Below, piece by piece: positions 1 through 12,160 of a stretch of 64,000 nt of DNA (position 1 is the first letter of the stretch; the number at the start of each line of letters is the position of its first letter). Source of the stretch: Dreissena polymorpha (lineage: Eukaryota; Mollusca; Bivalvia; Myida; Dreissenidae); the NCBI RefSeq assembly GCF_020536995.1, contig NC_068362.1, positions 98,986,187-99,050,186 of the forward strand. The letters run 5' to 3'. A program made the translations under genes and the position numbers. Under the pieces are notes generated by a model. The model was not told the origin of the DNA. It did no database searches and worked only from the letters and a program-made list of their open reading frames with translations.

Positions 1-1469
1 TCCCAATGATATCTTGGATGAGTTTGAAAATGGTAACCCTTGCTTGAACAACATGGGTGCCAAGGGATGGGGCATTTTTAGCTCACCTGATTGCTCAGGT
101 GAGCTTTTGTGACTGGTCTTTGTCCGTCGTATGTCCGTCCGTCTGTCCGTTAACATTTGCTCGTAAACACTCTATAGGCCACATTTCTTGTCCCATCTTC
201 ATGAAACTTGGTCAGAAGCTTTGTTCCAATGCAATCTCGGCCGAGTTCGAAACTGGGTTGTGCCGGGTCAAAAACTAGGTCACTAGGTTGAAAAAAAAGA
301 AAAACCTTGTAAAGACTGTAGAAGTCACATTTCATGCCCAATCTTCATGTAACTTTGTCAAAATGTTTGTCTTAATGATATCTTGTTGAGTTCAAAAGTG
401 TTTCCAATCCGTTGAAAAACATGGGGCAGTTTTCCTTATTTGGCTATAGAGAAACCTTGTAAACACTCTAGAAGTCACAATTTTTGCCCAATCATCATAA
501 AAGTTGGTCAAAACATTGGTTCAATTGATGTCTCAGACGAGTTCGAAAATGGTCAAGATCGGTGAAAAAACATGGCCCCCAGTGGGTGGGGCATTTTTCT
601 CTATATGTATATAGTGGCAGTTTTCCCTATTTGGCTATAGAGAAACCTTGTAAACACTCTAGACGTCACAATTTTTGCCCAATCATCATGAAAGTTGGTC
701 AAAACATTGGTTTTATTGATATCTCGGACGAGTTCGAAAATGGTCCAGATCGGTGACAAAACATGGCCGCCAGTGGGTGGGGCATTTTTCTCTATATGTA
801 TAGTGAAAACATGTGAACACAGTAGAAGTCACATTTTTGGCCCAATTTTCATGAAGTTTGCTCAGAACTTTTGTTTCCTAGATATGTGAGTTAAGTTTGA
901 AAATGGTTCCCGTCCGTTGAAAAACATGGTTGCCAGGGGGAGGTGGCTGTTTTCTTTATATTTATATAGTAAAAGGGCTTGTAAACTATCGTGAATTAAG
1001 GTCATGTAACATGCGAGACAACGTTTCTAAATATTGCATTTAAGGTTACAGTAGTTACTCCCCTTTGATTGTTAATGTTTTGATAATAATACCGTGTAGT
1101 TGTGTCATTTATGTGTTAATTGTTATTCGAGGTTAGATGCTTTTATGCCCCCTTTCGAAGGGGGCAAAAAGTGATCGAACTGTCCGCCTGTCTGTCCGTA
1201 TGTCCGTCTTTCCGTCACACTTTGCTTTTAGGTTTCGAAAAATGCTCATAACTTACATGTCCCTTGAGATATAACCTTCATATTTGGTATGAATGTGTAT
1301 ATGGACAAGGCCTTTCCATGTGCACAAAATTTGGTACCATTGTGACCTTGACCTTGAACTTAGGGTCCGCATTTAAGTTTTTTAATTTGCGTTAAGGTTT
1401 CGAAAAATGCTCATAACTTCTATGCCCCTTGAGATATGACTTTCATATTTGGTATGCATGTGTAGATTC
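1..1469 (+). repeat. Left copy of a recent 1,973-bp tandem duplication
   Basis: This stretch recurs almost unchanged at 1974-3442, offset exactly 1,973 bp. By eye I find about five substitutions, for example near 390, 947-956, 979 and 1200. The left copy ends at 1469 within TTGGTATGCATGTGTA, where it abuts array sequence. The right copy continues from the same point into TATGGACAAGG. The true left boundary may lie outside the window. Confidence 0.9.
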
Positions 1470-1973
1470 ATCTCAATAATATCTTGGACGATTTCGAAAA
1501 TGATGCCGGTTGGTTGAAAAACATGGCCGCCAGGGGCGGGGCATTTTTCCTTATATGGCTTTAGTAAAACCTTGTGAACACTCTAGAGGCCACATTTATT
1601 TTCCGATCTTCATGAAACCTGGTCAAAAGATTTGTCCAAATGATATCTTGGATGAGTTAAGTAATGGTAACCTTTGCTTGAAAAACATGGCCGCCAAGGG
1701 GCGGGGCATTTTTCCTGATATGGCCATCTTTGGCTATGGTAAAATCTTGTTAATACTCTAGAGATCACATTTATTGTCCAATCTTCATAAAACTTGGTCA
1801 GAAGATTCATCCCAATAATATCTTGGATGAGTTTGAAAATGATGCCCGTTGGTTGAAAAACATGGCCGCCAGGGGACAGGGCATTTTTCCTTATATGGCT
1901 TTGTAAAACGTTGTTAACACTCTAAAGGCCACATTTATTTTCCGATCTTCATGAAACTTGGTCAAAAGATTGG

Positions 1974-3442
1974 TCCCAATGATATCTTGGATGAGTTTGA
2001 AAATGGTAACCCTTGCTTGAACAACATGGGTGCCAAGGGATGGGGCATTTTTAGCTCACCTGATTGCTCAGGTGAGCTTTTGTGACTGGTCTTTGTCCGT
2101 CGTATGTCCGTCCGTCTGTCCGTTAACATTTGCTCGTAAACACTCTATAGGCCACATTTCTTGTCCCATCTTCATGAAACTTGGTCAGAAGCTTTGTTCC
2201 AATGCAATCTCGGCCGAGTTCGAAACTGGGTTGTGCCGGGTCAAAAACTAGGTCACTAGGTTGAAAAAAAAGAAAAACCTTGTAAAGACTGTAGAAGTCA
2301 CATTTCATGCCCAATCTTCATGTAACTTTGTCAAAATGTTTGTCTTAATGATATCTTGTTGAGTTCAAAAGTGGTTCCAATCCGTTGAAAAACATGGGGC
2401 AGTTTTCCTTATTTGGCTATAGAGAAACCTTGTAAACACTCTAGAAGTCACAATTTTTGCCCAATCATCATAAAAGTTGGTCAAAACATTGGTTCAATTG
2501 ATGTCTCAGACGAGTTCGAAAATGGTCAAGATCGGTGAAAAAACATGGCCCCCAGTGGGTGGGGCATTTTTCTCTATATGTATATAGTGGCAGTTTTCCC
2601 TATTTGGCTATAGAGAAACCTTGTAAACACTCTAGACGTCACAATTTTTGCCCAATCATCATGAAAGTTGGTCAAAACATTGGTTTTATTGATATCTCGG
2701 ACGAGTTCGAAAATGGTCCAGATCGGTGACAAAACATGGCCGCCAGTGGGTGGGGCATTTTTCTCTATATGTATAGTGAAAACATGTGAACACAGTAGAA
2801 GTCACATTTTTGGCCCAATTTTCATGAAGTTTGCTCAGAACTTTTGTTTCCTAGATATGTGAGTTAAGTTTGAAAATGGTTCCCGTCCGTTGAAAAACAT
2901 GGTTGCCAGGGGGAGGTGGCAGTTTTCCTTATATTTATATAGTAAAAGGGCTTGTAAACCATCGTGAATTAAGGTCATGTAACATGCGAGACAACGTTTC
3001 TAAATATTGCATTTAAGGTTACAGTAGTTACTCCCCTTTGATTGTTAATGTTTTGATAATAATACCGTGTAGTTGTGTCATTTATGTGTTAATTGTTATT
3101 CGAGGTTAGATGCTTTTATGCCCCCTTTCGAAGGGGGCAAAAAGTGATCGAACTGTCCGCCTGTCTGTCCGTCTGTCCGTCTTTCCGTCACACTTTGCTT
3201 TTAGGTTTCGAAAAATGCTCATAACTTACATGTCCCTTGAGATATAACCTTCATATTTGGTATGAATGTGTATATGGACAAGGCCTTTCCATGTGCACAA
3301 AATTTGGTACCATTGTGACCTTGACCTTGAACTTAGGGTCCGCATTTAAGTTTTTTAATTTGCGTTAAGGTTTCGAAAAATGCTCATAACTTCTATGCCC
3401 CTTGAGATATGACTTTCATATTTGGTATGCATGTGTATATGG
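1974..3442 (+). repeat. Right copy of the 1,973-bp tandem duplication
   Basis: Near-identical to 1-1469 and collinear with it over its whole length. The segment 1470-1973 separates the two copies and is ordinary array sequence, so the duplicated unit is 1,973 bp (1470-3442 as one way of drawing it). Unequal crossing-over within the array would explain it. Confidence 0.9.
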
Positions 3443-3606
3443 ACAAGGCCTTTCCATACGCTAAAAATTATTTACCCCTGTGACCTTGACCTTGAACTTA
3501 GGGTCCCCGTTAAGGATTCGAAATTTGCGTTTAGGTTTTGAAAATGCTATAACTTCTATCAAAGCGTTTATAGGGGGCATATGTCATCCTATAGTTACAG
3601 CTCTTG
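3114..3606 (+). repeat. Hairpin-headed GTCCGTC repeat, 'TATGCCCCC' type
   Basis: Starts with a small palindrome (GCCCCCTTTCGAAGGGGGC). Runs of GTCCGTC-like leader follow, then two units containing AGGTTTCGAAAAATGCTCAT and GTGACCTTGACCTTGAACTT, and a tail ending GGGGGCATA...ACAGCTCTTGTT. A truncated copy of the same element lies at 1141-1469 in the left duplication and another at about 13618-13910. Confidence 0.7.
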
Positions 3607-4567
3607 TTCCTTATATGTCTATATATGGCTTTAGTAAAACCTTGTTAACACTCTAGAGGCCACATTTATTGTCCAATCTTCATGAAATTTGGTCAGAAGA
3701 ATGGTCTCAATGATATCTTGGATGAGTTTGAAAATAATTATGTTTGCTTGAAAAACATGGCTTACAAGGGGCGGGGCATTTTTCCTTATATGGCTTTAGT
3801 AAAATCTTGTTAATACTCTAGAGGCCACATTTACTGTCCGACTTCATGAAACTTGGTCAGAAGATTCATCCCGATAATATCTTAGAAGAGTAAAAAAAGA
3901 TGCTGGTTGGTTGAAAAACATGGCTGTCAGGGGGTGGGGCATTTTCCTTATATGGCTATAGTAAAACCTTGTTAACACTCTAGAGGCCACATTTATTTTC
4001 CGATCTTCATGGAACTTGGTCAAAAGATTTGTCCCAATAATATCTTGTTATCTTAGGTGAGTGACTTTGGGCCTTTTAGGCCCTCTTGTCTATGATAACT
4101 CGTGAATTAAAATCGATATTCCACCAAATGTAACAAATATCCTCTCTTTATCTTTCACTGAAACCTTGCATTTATAATGTTTGAGAATTTTATCATTGCA
4201 GGGCAAGAACAATTGACTGTAAACCTGTCAAATTTATTTCAGCACTGATTTCATAGCTTTTGAAAACCAAGGGTCAAATTACCCAGTGCTTGAAATTTTC
4301 ACAGGTCAAATAACATGTTCAGGGGTCAAAATACTGAAGTCTAGATATTTTGTTTCTGGATATTTGTTGATTGCTTTACACATTTTTTTGTTTTTATAAC
4401 TAAGCGTCACTGTATACTGCTTAAATAAAGACATCATTTTGTGTAATATAAAATACAAAAATGTATTTAGTTTCAAAATAACGTTTGAATCAAAAGGATG
4501 ATAATTTAGAGGAGTCAAAAGTGATTATATTTGCAGGAACAAAAAAAGCAAGATTTTATTTGAATTT

Positions 4568-4646
4568 GGTCGCTGTGGCATAGTAGATATGGTGTGGGCC
4601 CAGCATCCTAGAGGTCACAGGTTCTATCCCCACTGTGGGAGCATTT
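4568..4646 (+). repeat. tRNA-derived SINE-head fragment
   Basis: The segment has a TGGCATAGTAGAT stretch in the position of an A box and GGTTCTATCCCC, close to the B-box consensus GGTTCRANTCC, about 45 bp later. It then runs into CACTGTGGGAGCA. This layout is the tRNA-related head of a SINE rather than a functional tRNA, since no acceptor-stem pairing was seen. A different repeat follows immediately. Confidence 0.45.
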
Positions 4647-5003
4647 TTATGCCCCCAGTAGGGTGGAATATAGCAGTTGAACTGTCCTTGAGTCCGTCTG
4701 TCAGTTCATCAGTCTGTCAGTCTGTGCGTCCGTCCAAAAACGTTATCATTGGCCATAACTTTTGCAATATTGAAGATAGCAACTTGATATTTGGCATACA
4801 TGTGTATCTTATGAAGCTGCACATTTTGAGTGGTGAAAGGTCAAGGTCACCCTTCAAGGTCAAAAGTCATAAAATACAATCCAATGTAAGTAATAAGCTT
4901 TAAAAGGGAGATAATTTCTAAACCTGCCAAATGATATATTGAAATTTTATTTCAAAGCGGTGCAATAGGGGGCATTGTGTTTCTGACCAACACATCTCTT
5001 GTT
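4647..5003 (+). repeat. Hairpin-headed repeat, 'CAAAATGTGCAGC' type, short copy
   Basis: Head TTTATGCCCCCAGTAGGG, leader of repeated GTCTGTCAGT and GTCCGTCC, then a single unit with CCATAACTTTTGCAATATTG and a GGTCAAGGTCA block. The tail GGGGGCATTGTGTTTCTGAC ends in CATCTCTTGTT. Relatives on the opposite strand lie at 22205-22430, 29838-30738 and 33070-33420. It sits in the gene A intron just before the 5138 exon. Confidence 0.75.
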
Positions 5004-5137
5004 GTTATCTCCATCAAAGACACAAAGTGCTCATTCTGCCCAGAAGACAGACTTGCAAGTGTTTCAAAAAGCTTTCGTCTTTAGATGCAATCAAGCTTAA
5101 ATGAATAGGTTTAAAATTATCGCAATGCATGTTTCAG

Positions 5138-5239
5138 GATGAGGAGTCACGGCGTATAGAGGAGTTAAGGCAGCAGCAGGCCCACAGGGTGTACAGGGAC
5201 TTCATGGCCAAACGCCGGGACAGGCATGCCGTGGAACAG
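5138..5239 (+). CDS. Gene A, internal coding exon (34 codons), product not recognised
   Basis: The exon is preceded by a polypyrimidine-AG acceptor (TGTTTCAG) and followed by GTCAGG. It reads DEESRRIEELRQQQ at its start and ends DRHAVEQ, with no stop and exact codon phase 0 at both ends. Composition is strikingly rich in Arg, Glu and Gln, as in a coiled coil or basic helix, and codon use is GC-richer than the surrounding repeats. It splices in frame to the exon at 12189, where charged helical sequence continues (AERAETNKLRQLYEP). Earlier exons must lie left of the window. The family is not recognised; a cytoskeletal or centrosomal coiled-coil protein is a guess. A 3' fragment of this exon was duplicated to 13911. 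Confidence 0.8.
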
Positions 5240-6327
5240 GTCAGGGGCTACGGTTCAGGTCTTTTCTTGGCCATTAAAAAAAAATGCAATTACGGGATTG
5301 GGAATTTTTTGTGCAAAAGTCCGCAGATTTGGGTAAAAAAAATTGATATTAATTTTTAGCTCACCTGATTGCTCAGGTGAGCTTTTATGACCGGTCTTTG
5401 TCCGTCGTCTTTCTGTCCGTCCACATTTGTTCGTAAACACTAGAGGCCACATTTATTGTCCGATCTTCATGAAACTTGGTCAGAAGCTTTGTCCCAATGA
5501 AATCTCGGTCGAGTTCGAAACTGGGTCGTGCCGGGTCAAAAACTAGGTCAGTAGGTCAAAAAAAGAAAAAAGAAAACACTGCAGAAGTCTTATTTCATGC
5601 CTAATCTTCATGTAACTTTGTCAAAATGTTGATTGAGTTCAAAAGTGGTTCCGGTCCGTTGAAAAACATTGCCGCCAGTGGGCGGGGCAGTTTCCTTATT
5701 TGGCTATAGAGAAACCTTGTCAACTCTAGAAGTCACAATTTTTGCCCAATCATCATGAAAGTTGGTTAAAACATTGGTTTTATTGATTTCTCGGACGAGT
5801 TCTAAAATGGTCCAGATAGGTGAAAAAACATGGCCGCCAGTGGGCATTTTTCTCTATATGTATTTAGTGAAAACATATGAACACTCTAGAAGTCACTTTT
5901 TTGGCCCAATTTTCATGAAATTAGGTCAGAACATTTGTTTGCTTGATATGAGAGTTGAGTTTGAAAATTGTTCCGGTCAGTTGAATAACATGGCTGCTGG
6001 GGGGCAGTTTTCCTTATTTGGCTATAGAGAAACCTTGTAAACACTCTAGAAGTCACAATTTTTGCCCATCATCATGAAAGTTTGTCAAAACATTGTTTTT
6101 ATTGATATCTCGGACGAGTTCGAAAATGGTCCAGATTGGTGAAAAAACATGGCCGCCAGTGGGCGGGGCATTTTTCTCTATGTGTATACATGTATAGTGA
6201 AAACATGTGAATACACTATAAGTCACATTTTTGGCCCTATTTTCATGAAATTTGGTCAGAACATTTGTTTCCTTGATATGAGAGTTGTGTTAAAAAATGG
6301 TTCCGGTCAGTTGAATAACATGGCTGG

Positions 6328-6364
<37 letters not shown>

Positions 6365-6367
<3 letters not shown>

Positions 6368-7726
6368 GCTTCCTAAAAAGTCCCAAACAGTGCCTGTGTC
6401 AACCGGACAGGCTGATGGAAAAGTAAGCCTGTCCGGACAAAAATTCACCTGACCGAACAGCGTGAGTTTATATCTGAAGAATTTAGTAAAGTTTAACTCA
6501 TATTTATTGCAATGTGCAGCCTGTGTATAAGTTTTGGACAGTTATAAGAAATTGATTTTGGAACATATAACATCAAATCATTATGTGTTCCAATGCAAAT
6601 GTAACACACTGTAATTTAAAAATATGGGATTCATTCAATATAATATGTAATTATGTAGTCAACTTGTACAAAATATACTCTTATATATTCTCCGTACAAT
6701 ATCAATCTTTTACAAAACTATCTGTTTTATATTATCAAAAATAAAATGATAATGGCATTATGGGATATTACACTGATATAAGCACATTTCCGTGTTATTT
6801 CAAGCGTTCTGACGATACATAAAGCAAAACATTGCTTATATATGATGATGACAACTTCAAATTTGACAATTTCGATCATTTGTATAAGCATTTTTTTCAT
6901 GTGTAGTTTTTTGTTACAGCCTTTGTAATTGGATAGATGGTAAAATGTCGGAACAATGGAATTGACGTTTTCGAAAAAACAACAACAAAGGGAGAGTACT
7001 CTTAAGAACTAGTAATGCGTCAGTGTTCTTAATGACAAAAAGGCTCGAAATTCACGAAAAGAGTGATTCCAATTGGGTGTAATCGTTCTTTTGGCAAGTA
7101 TTAGACTTTTCTGTATTTAGTCATATTTCGTTTGGCCTGTCACAAGGACCGGCAATATTAGAAACTTCGCCGGACCGTAAAGAATTTTGCCTGACAAGAC
7201 AGGGGTTTTTCAGCACTGTCTGCGCCTCCGGACAACGGAGGCACTCCCAAAGCAAACGGACCCGATCCCAAACCGAAATTATAAAAAAAAAATCCCAATT
7301 TCCAAAAATAAAAAAAAATAAAAAAATATGAAGTATCTTATAACTTGTGTGACTAACCAGTGTTTTTTTTGGTCAAAAATATTTGCTATAAGGTTTTGAC
7401 TGTTCAGTTCTTATCACAGAGTGTAACTGTAACTGAAAAACAATACTGCAGTACTTGAATTAACGTTGAACATGCCCAATATTGCATCTGTTTACATAAA
7501 GAAGACAAAATAACCAAATAAAAACAAATTTATTTGTTAAACCACTGAATTATTTAAGCATGATTAATTCACAATTTTTTCCCAAATGAGCCATTTCATC
7601 GAAGCAAAAATTCCCAAAATTACCAATTTTGTCGATAAAAAATTCCCAATTTGGTCAGACTCCTTTTCCCAAAATAGACAGAAAAACCCCTGCAAGACCG
7701 GCGGTCCGGCCTTTTCAGGAAGCTTG
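6365..7726. mobile_element. Putative non-autonomous DNA transposon (about 1.36 kb) between G tracts
   Basis: The ends are imperfect inverted repeats: CAGGCTTCCTAAAAAG on the left and, reverse-complemented, CCAAGCTTCCTGAAAAG on the right. In the duplicate at 15340-15380 the flanking array reads straight across a single short G tract, so this is an empty-site comparison. No transposase frame was found. Target duplication cannot be read because both flanks are poly-G. Family not assigned. Confidence 0.5.
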
Positions 7727-7973
7727 GGGGGGGGGGCAGTTTTCTTATATTTATACATAGTAAAAAAAGCTTGTGAACACTCTAGAAGTCACATTTTTTG
7801 CCCAATCATCATGAAACTTGGTGAAAAAATTGGTATTATATATACACATGTATCACATAATTAATGCCATAATAATTGCCCTTAGATTGTCCAAATTTTC
7901 ATTATATTATACAAAATCCTTGTAGACACTTTAGAGGTCACAATTTTGTTTCAGATTTTATGAATCTCATAAT

Positions 7974-8915
7974 ACTGTAAGGTTTCTACGTATAGCGCCC
8001 AGTGTTTTACCTCCAAAAATCAATTTAAAAAGCTAATGCGCGCTAGACATTGATATAACGCTATCCTGGCTGCTAAATTTGTAAAAAATATGTTTTGTAA
8101 TCGTAAATAATCAAAATGGCCGTCATGTTTTTTTCTAGAAAACTACCACCCAATTAATCATACAGACTGAGGGGCCATTGTTGAAACAACAAGAAGTCGC
8201 TATTGGTAGATATAAACGCGGTAGAAGAAGTTTTGGTCAAAAATAAATTTGTTTGAATAAACTTGCGGACATTTCTTTGTGTTTTTACACTTCTTTATTG
8301 ATGAATTCCGATGGGGTTTGTTGTCGACATTCCGGAGAGCAGGCAAGGGTAGGTGCGAAGGAGGTCTTTTTTTGCGGGTAACGGTAGGTGTGAAAGGGGG
8401 TCATTTTGCACTTCGTAAATGGCAGATGTTATTGAGTAATATGTGCCACAACTTGTTAAGAATAGTCTTAACAATTGTCAAAAATATAGTGCTACACCCG
8501 CATACGTCAACAACTGTATCCCTGTCTCCCATGCGACATTCAAATTTACCGGTAATGCCCATGCTTTTCCCGAGGAAAAATCACATGATGTACACTAATT
8601 CTTATTTTCTCACGTTTTTCACGAAAGGCATGTGGACTGTTAATCTTTTGCTAGAAAATTACAAAATTGTCAGATAAGTATAGTGCTATTCAACCCATGA
8701 TCCTTATCATAATGACGCTTCCTATTTTGAACGCTTGATTAAGCTTTCCAATGCCCCGGATTATTGGATTGTGCAATAGTAAAATGGCGGTTATTTCCGG
8801 TCCGATTTGGTGGTTTTATTGTCTTTAAATATTTTTTTCTCCATTTTTACATTTAAAAAACAGCCTTTGCACTATACACAGGAGCGCGCTATACATGTAT
8901 GTGAAAACCTACGGT
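7974..8915. mobile_element. Putative TA-flanked DNA transposon (about 0.94 kb)
   Basis: Left end TACTGTAAGGTTTCTACG and right end, reverse-complemented, TACCGTAGGTTTTCAC form an imperfect inverted repeat. It continues inward with ATAGCGC on both sides, and both ends start at TA. The paralogous array at 15590 continues without it. Open frames inside (such as 8279-8677) match nothing I recognise. A Tc1/mariner-like non-autonomous element is the best guess. Confidence 0.45.
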
Positions 8916-9160
8916 ATTTATTTTTGTAAGCAAAGTTTGATGTTTGGTAAGGGGGGACAACTCAAAATATAGGTCACCAGGTCAAATCTTACAAAAACAA
9001 AAAAACTCCATATGCCAGAGTTTTGGTTTAATAATAATGAAACTTGACCAGGATGTTTGTCTGGACAATATCAAGGTCAAATTTGACGTTTGGTAAAGAT
9101 TGAATGAACTGACTCCTCTCAGGTGAGCGAACTAGGGCTATCTTGGCCTTCTTGTTATAA

Positions 9161-10035
9161 TAATCAGGGATGTGAGTTTTCTGCGGTTTTCCGCAGATCA
9201 GGTTGTCCCTGGGGTCTCTTAATGTGGAGGAGAGGGTTTTCCACCGATTCCGCGGACGTATTTCATAAGCGGCCCGAAATAACCGCGGCCCGCAAAATCA
9301 CTCCGCATTTTACACTGGTAAATTCTGCCTTAGCATTTTTAAAATGAGCAATATAATTGGCTGTTGTTTCCAAATCTTCCAATTAAATTGGTTTCTTAAA
9401 TTATGTTTGGTATTTTTAAGCTGATTCGTTTGCAAATGGCGCCGTTGTGAAGCGAAAATTAAGATTATTGAAATGACAAATAGCAATGGAATTAATGACT
9501 GGCATCATATAGTTCGATAGGAATAATGAAATGTGTTTGTTAACGAAAAAGACTACGTTTTAAATACAAGCAACACATATTTTGTGTAGAAATGTGCACA
9601 GTGAATTGGTGTCATGGAAACCAGTGTTTGCAAATTGGAGTTCAGTCTACTCGCGAAGTAAAACAATTTAGAAGATTATCTTTCGTACATGGAAATAGAC
9701 AAACATTATTTGATTTATATGTTAGTGGATCTGTGTATAATCAGATTCATATGCATATTCTGCTTTATTATGTTTGTCACCCTGTTTAGTTATCTGAAAT
9801 AGCATTGAACTGAAGATGTGAAATGCAAGATATTGAAAGGTAAACAAATTAAATATATTAATTTAACTCAGTTTAATATATCATTAACACTCAAGTGTGT
9901 TTGTTTTTAATAAGTCCATTTACTGTAATTCAATACATTGAAAAACTTATTGTGATCAATAGCAGCAGTTTTTCAATGTAGTTTAACAGGTTTTTATAAA
10001 GAAATATTGTTATAAAGTTCAAGAGGTTGTTTATT
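9161..10035. other. Intronic stretch without recognised features
   Basis: Lies in the last intron of gene A. A CAGGGATGTGAG motif with an inverted GCGGTTTTCCGC near 9167-9195 resembles a transposon end, but no partner end was found. The rest is AT-rich with no exon-like splice pairs. Confidence 0.4.
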
Positions 10036-11565
10036 AGTCCCCTACCCGTTTCACCGGAGGGGACTTATCACTGCCCCAGATAATTATTTGGGAAATAGGG
10101 TTTTCACCCATTGATTTTAAAAATAGGGTGATTCCATTCTTCAAATAGAGTGAAATGAGTAATAAAAATGCATAGCTTAAAATAATTGCTGATTTACTTC
10201 TGTTGACGCTGCACACTTGTATTGATTCAATAGAACTGTAAACTATCATCATAAATTTTAATAATCTTATGTTTCGTAATATCTTTAATCCGTAAAACTG
10301 TCCATGATATAAACTTAAAAAAATGTCGACAATTTCTTACCAAGGACTTTTGACAGGTTTGTTCAGTAACAGACTTTCCATCATGTTTTTTGGATGTCAA
10401 CTCAACTGCTGTATACACAGTTTCTAACAAAATCGATAACACGAATGATTCTGCACTTATTGGCTCTTGCTTTCTTGATTCAAAAAAGTTTGTGATCGGC
10501 TGATATTTTTGCGCAATAATCTCCGACGTCTTTCGACCTCTCTTAGCAATTTTTATTTCGCATCGTAATAGAAAATAAAAGTACAGACGCTTCACAAATA
10601 CATGCACACTGAGCGACGAATTAAGTCAGATTGAAAACGCATGTTTGTCGTCGTAAATAATTTGGTCAGACGCTTAATTTAACTATGAAATCCAGTCCGC
10701 ATAGCGTTTGAATAACTATGACCGTTTGCTGAGCTTGCTGAATGTAAGCGTCACCGCGTTACGATAATAATTCCAAAGAGAAAATACCTAAAATGAGCAA
10801 AGCATTTTTGATCATAGATTTTGTATCGTACGCATCAAATTTGACGAATTTGCGTAAAAGTCAAATTGGTTGCTTTTTCAATACGCATGATATTGCATTT
10901 ATTTGCATTTTTAAACATTTTAATAGGGTGAAAGACGCAGATACGCAGCTTATCTGGGGCACTGGACTTATGGTTTGCGCTCTGTCTGTCTGTCAGTCAG
11001 TCTTCTGGATCCTGCGATAACTTTAAAATTTCTTAATATTTTTTTCATGAAACTTGGAACATGGATAGATGGCAATATGGACATTATGCACGTCATTTCA
11101 TTTTGTTCCTACGTCAAGAATTCTGGTTGCTATGGCAACAAATAGACTAGAAATACTGCTGAAAATGGTGTGTTTTTCTGGATCCTGCGATAACTTTAAA
11201 AGTTCTTAATATTTTTTCATGAAACTTAAAAAATGGATAGATGGCAATATGGACATTATGCACGTCATTTCATTTTGTTCCTACGTCAAGAATTCTGGTT
11301 GCTATGGCAACAAATAGACTGGAAATACTGCTGAAAATGGTGTTTTTTCTGGATCCTGTGATAACTTTAAAAGTTTTTAATATTTTGTCATGAAACTTGA
11401 AACATGGATAGATGGCAATATGGACATTATGCACGTCACTTTATTTTGTTCCTATGTCAAAAATTCTGGTTGCTATGGCAACAAATATAAAAAAAGTAAA
11501 AAATTCTGACGATGGTGGAGCAGGTAGGGGACATGTATTGCTTGGCAATAGTCTTGTTTTAATGT
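10036..11565 (+). repeat. Hairpin-headed repeat, 'CTGGATCCTGCGATAAC' type, with inserted hAT-like element
   Basis: Head AGTCCCCTACCCGTTTCACC / GGAGGGGACTTAT. The leader TTTGCGCTCTGTCTGTCTGT resumes after the hAT insertion. Three units of about 173 bp begin near 11002, 11176 and 11347, each with CTGGATCCTGCGATAAC and GGTTGCTATGGCAACAAAT. The tail GTAGGGGACATG...CTTGTT closes the element. The units are about 90% alike by eye. Confidence 0.75.
10069..10964. mobile_element. hAT-like non-autonomous transposon (about 0.9 kb)
   Basis: Ends are CACTGCCCCAGATAA on the left and, reverse-complemented, CAGTGCCCCAGATAA on the right: one mismatch in 15 and the CAGTGCCCC form common in hAT elements. The direct repeat GACTTAT flanks it (10062-10068 and 10965-10971; an extra G makes an 8-bp reading possible). 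A 126-codon minus-strand frame at 10227-10607 is not recognisable as transposase. Confidence 0.8.
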
Positions 11566-11837
11566 CTGTTTTTAGGTTTGTCATTGCGTTATGCGTGCCA
11601 TTGGCGTAGTCAAAATCAGTCGACAGAATTTTCCTCCCCTCTTACTTTGCCTCAATCACAATCCTGATCATTCAAATTATAAGCACATATCATATGAATA
11701 ATAGATATATTCATCATTATGATGCCATTATAATAAAATTGAGATGTTATAATCATAAGACACTTATTTCAATAAAAAAACAATGGGTTTGTTAATTACA
11801 TGTACTGTTAAATACAAAGTTACCATACATTTCATGG

Positions 11838-12160
11838 GGTGGCATGATTTACCCAAATACATCCAAATACGCTCAAAATACCCAAATATGCTCAAAATAC
11901 CCTAACCTGCCAAAATTATGAGTATTTGGGTATTTAAGCGTACATGTATTTGGGGTGTATTTGGGTGTATTTGCCCCATTTCATGCTTAAAAGGAAGCAC
12001 TTACCAAATACGCTCAAAATACCCAAATACGCTCAAAATAGCCTAACCATAACCCTAACCTAACCCTAACCTGCCAAAATTATGAGTACATTATGTATTT
12101 GAGTATTTTAAGTGTATTTGGGGGTATATTTGCCCCATTACCTGTAATAAAGGAAGCACT
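11838..12160. repeat. Tandem pair of foldback units (CCAAATACGCTCAAAATA) with telomere-like CCCTAACC
   Basis: Two units of about 160 bp. Each has a left arm of repeated CCCAAATACGCTCAAAATA, a central CCTAACCTGCCAAAATTATG and a right arm of TATTTGGGTGTATTTG, so each can fold back. The second unit carries CCCTAACCTAACCCTAACC. It ends about 30 bp before the 12189 acceptor of gene A. Confidence 0.7.

Larger units (their letters stand above)
1..4090 (+). repeat. Diverged tandem-unit repeat array (GTCCGTC / CATGAAACTTGGT type)
   Basis: Non-coding array of degenerate units of roughly 160-175 bp. Each unit runs: CTCTAGAGGCCACATTTATT, a CTTCATGAAACTTGGTCAGA block, ATATCTTGGATGAGTT, then ACATGGCCGCCAG...GGGGC. 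A short palindrome (AGCTCACCTG...CAGGTGAGCT) followed by GTCCGTC runs marks sub-element heads near 70 and 2043. Small open frames here begin at the repeated ACATGGCCGCC and are artefacts of the unit. A second repeat type (next entries) interrupts the array. No host exon was seen. Confidence 0.85.
5358..9160 (+). repeat. AGCTCACCTG-type tandem-unit repeat broken by two nested insertions
   Basis: Head palindrome AGCTCACCTG...CAGGTGAGCT at 5358-5383, then TTTGTCCGTCGT leader and degenerate units of about 165 bp up to a long G tract (about 6328-6364). The unit sequence resumes at 7735 and again at about 8935. The tail is CTCAGGTGAGCGAACTAGGG...TTGGCCTTCTTGTT. The two interruptions are listed separately. 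The paralogous copy at 13911-15630 lacks both, which supports the nesting. Confidence 0.7.

Noticed and set aside
8279-8677. 132-codon frame as a possible transposase
   Set aside because: No DDE-type motifs or recognisable family; it lies within a short element whose size suggests it is non-autonomous.
10227-10607. 126-codon minus-strand frame inside the hAT-like element
   Set aside because: No hAT dimerisation or catalytic motif recognised; the element is only 0.9 kb.
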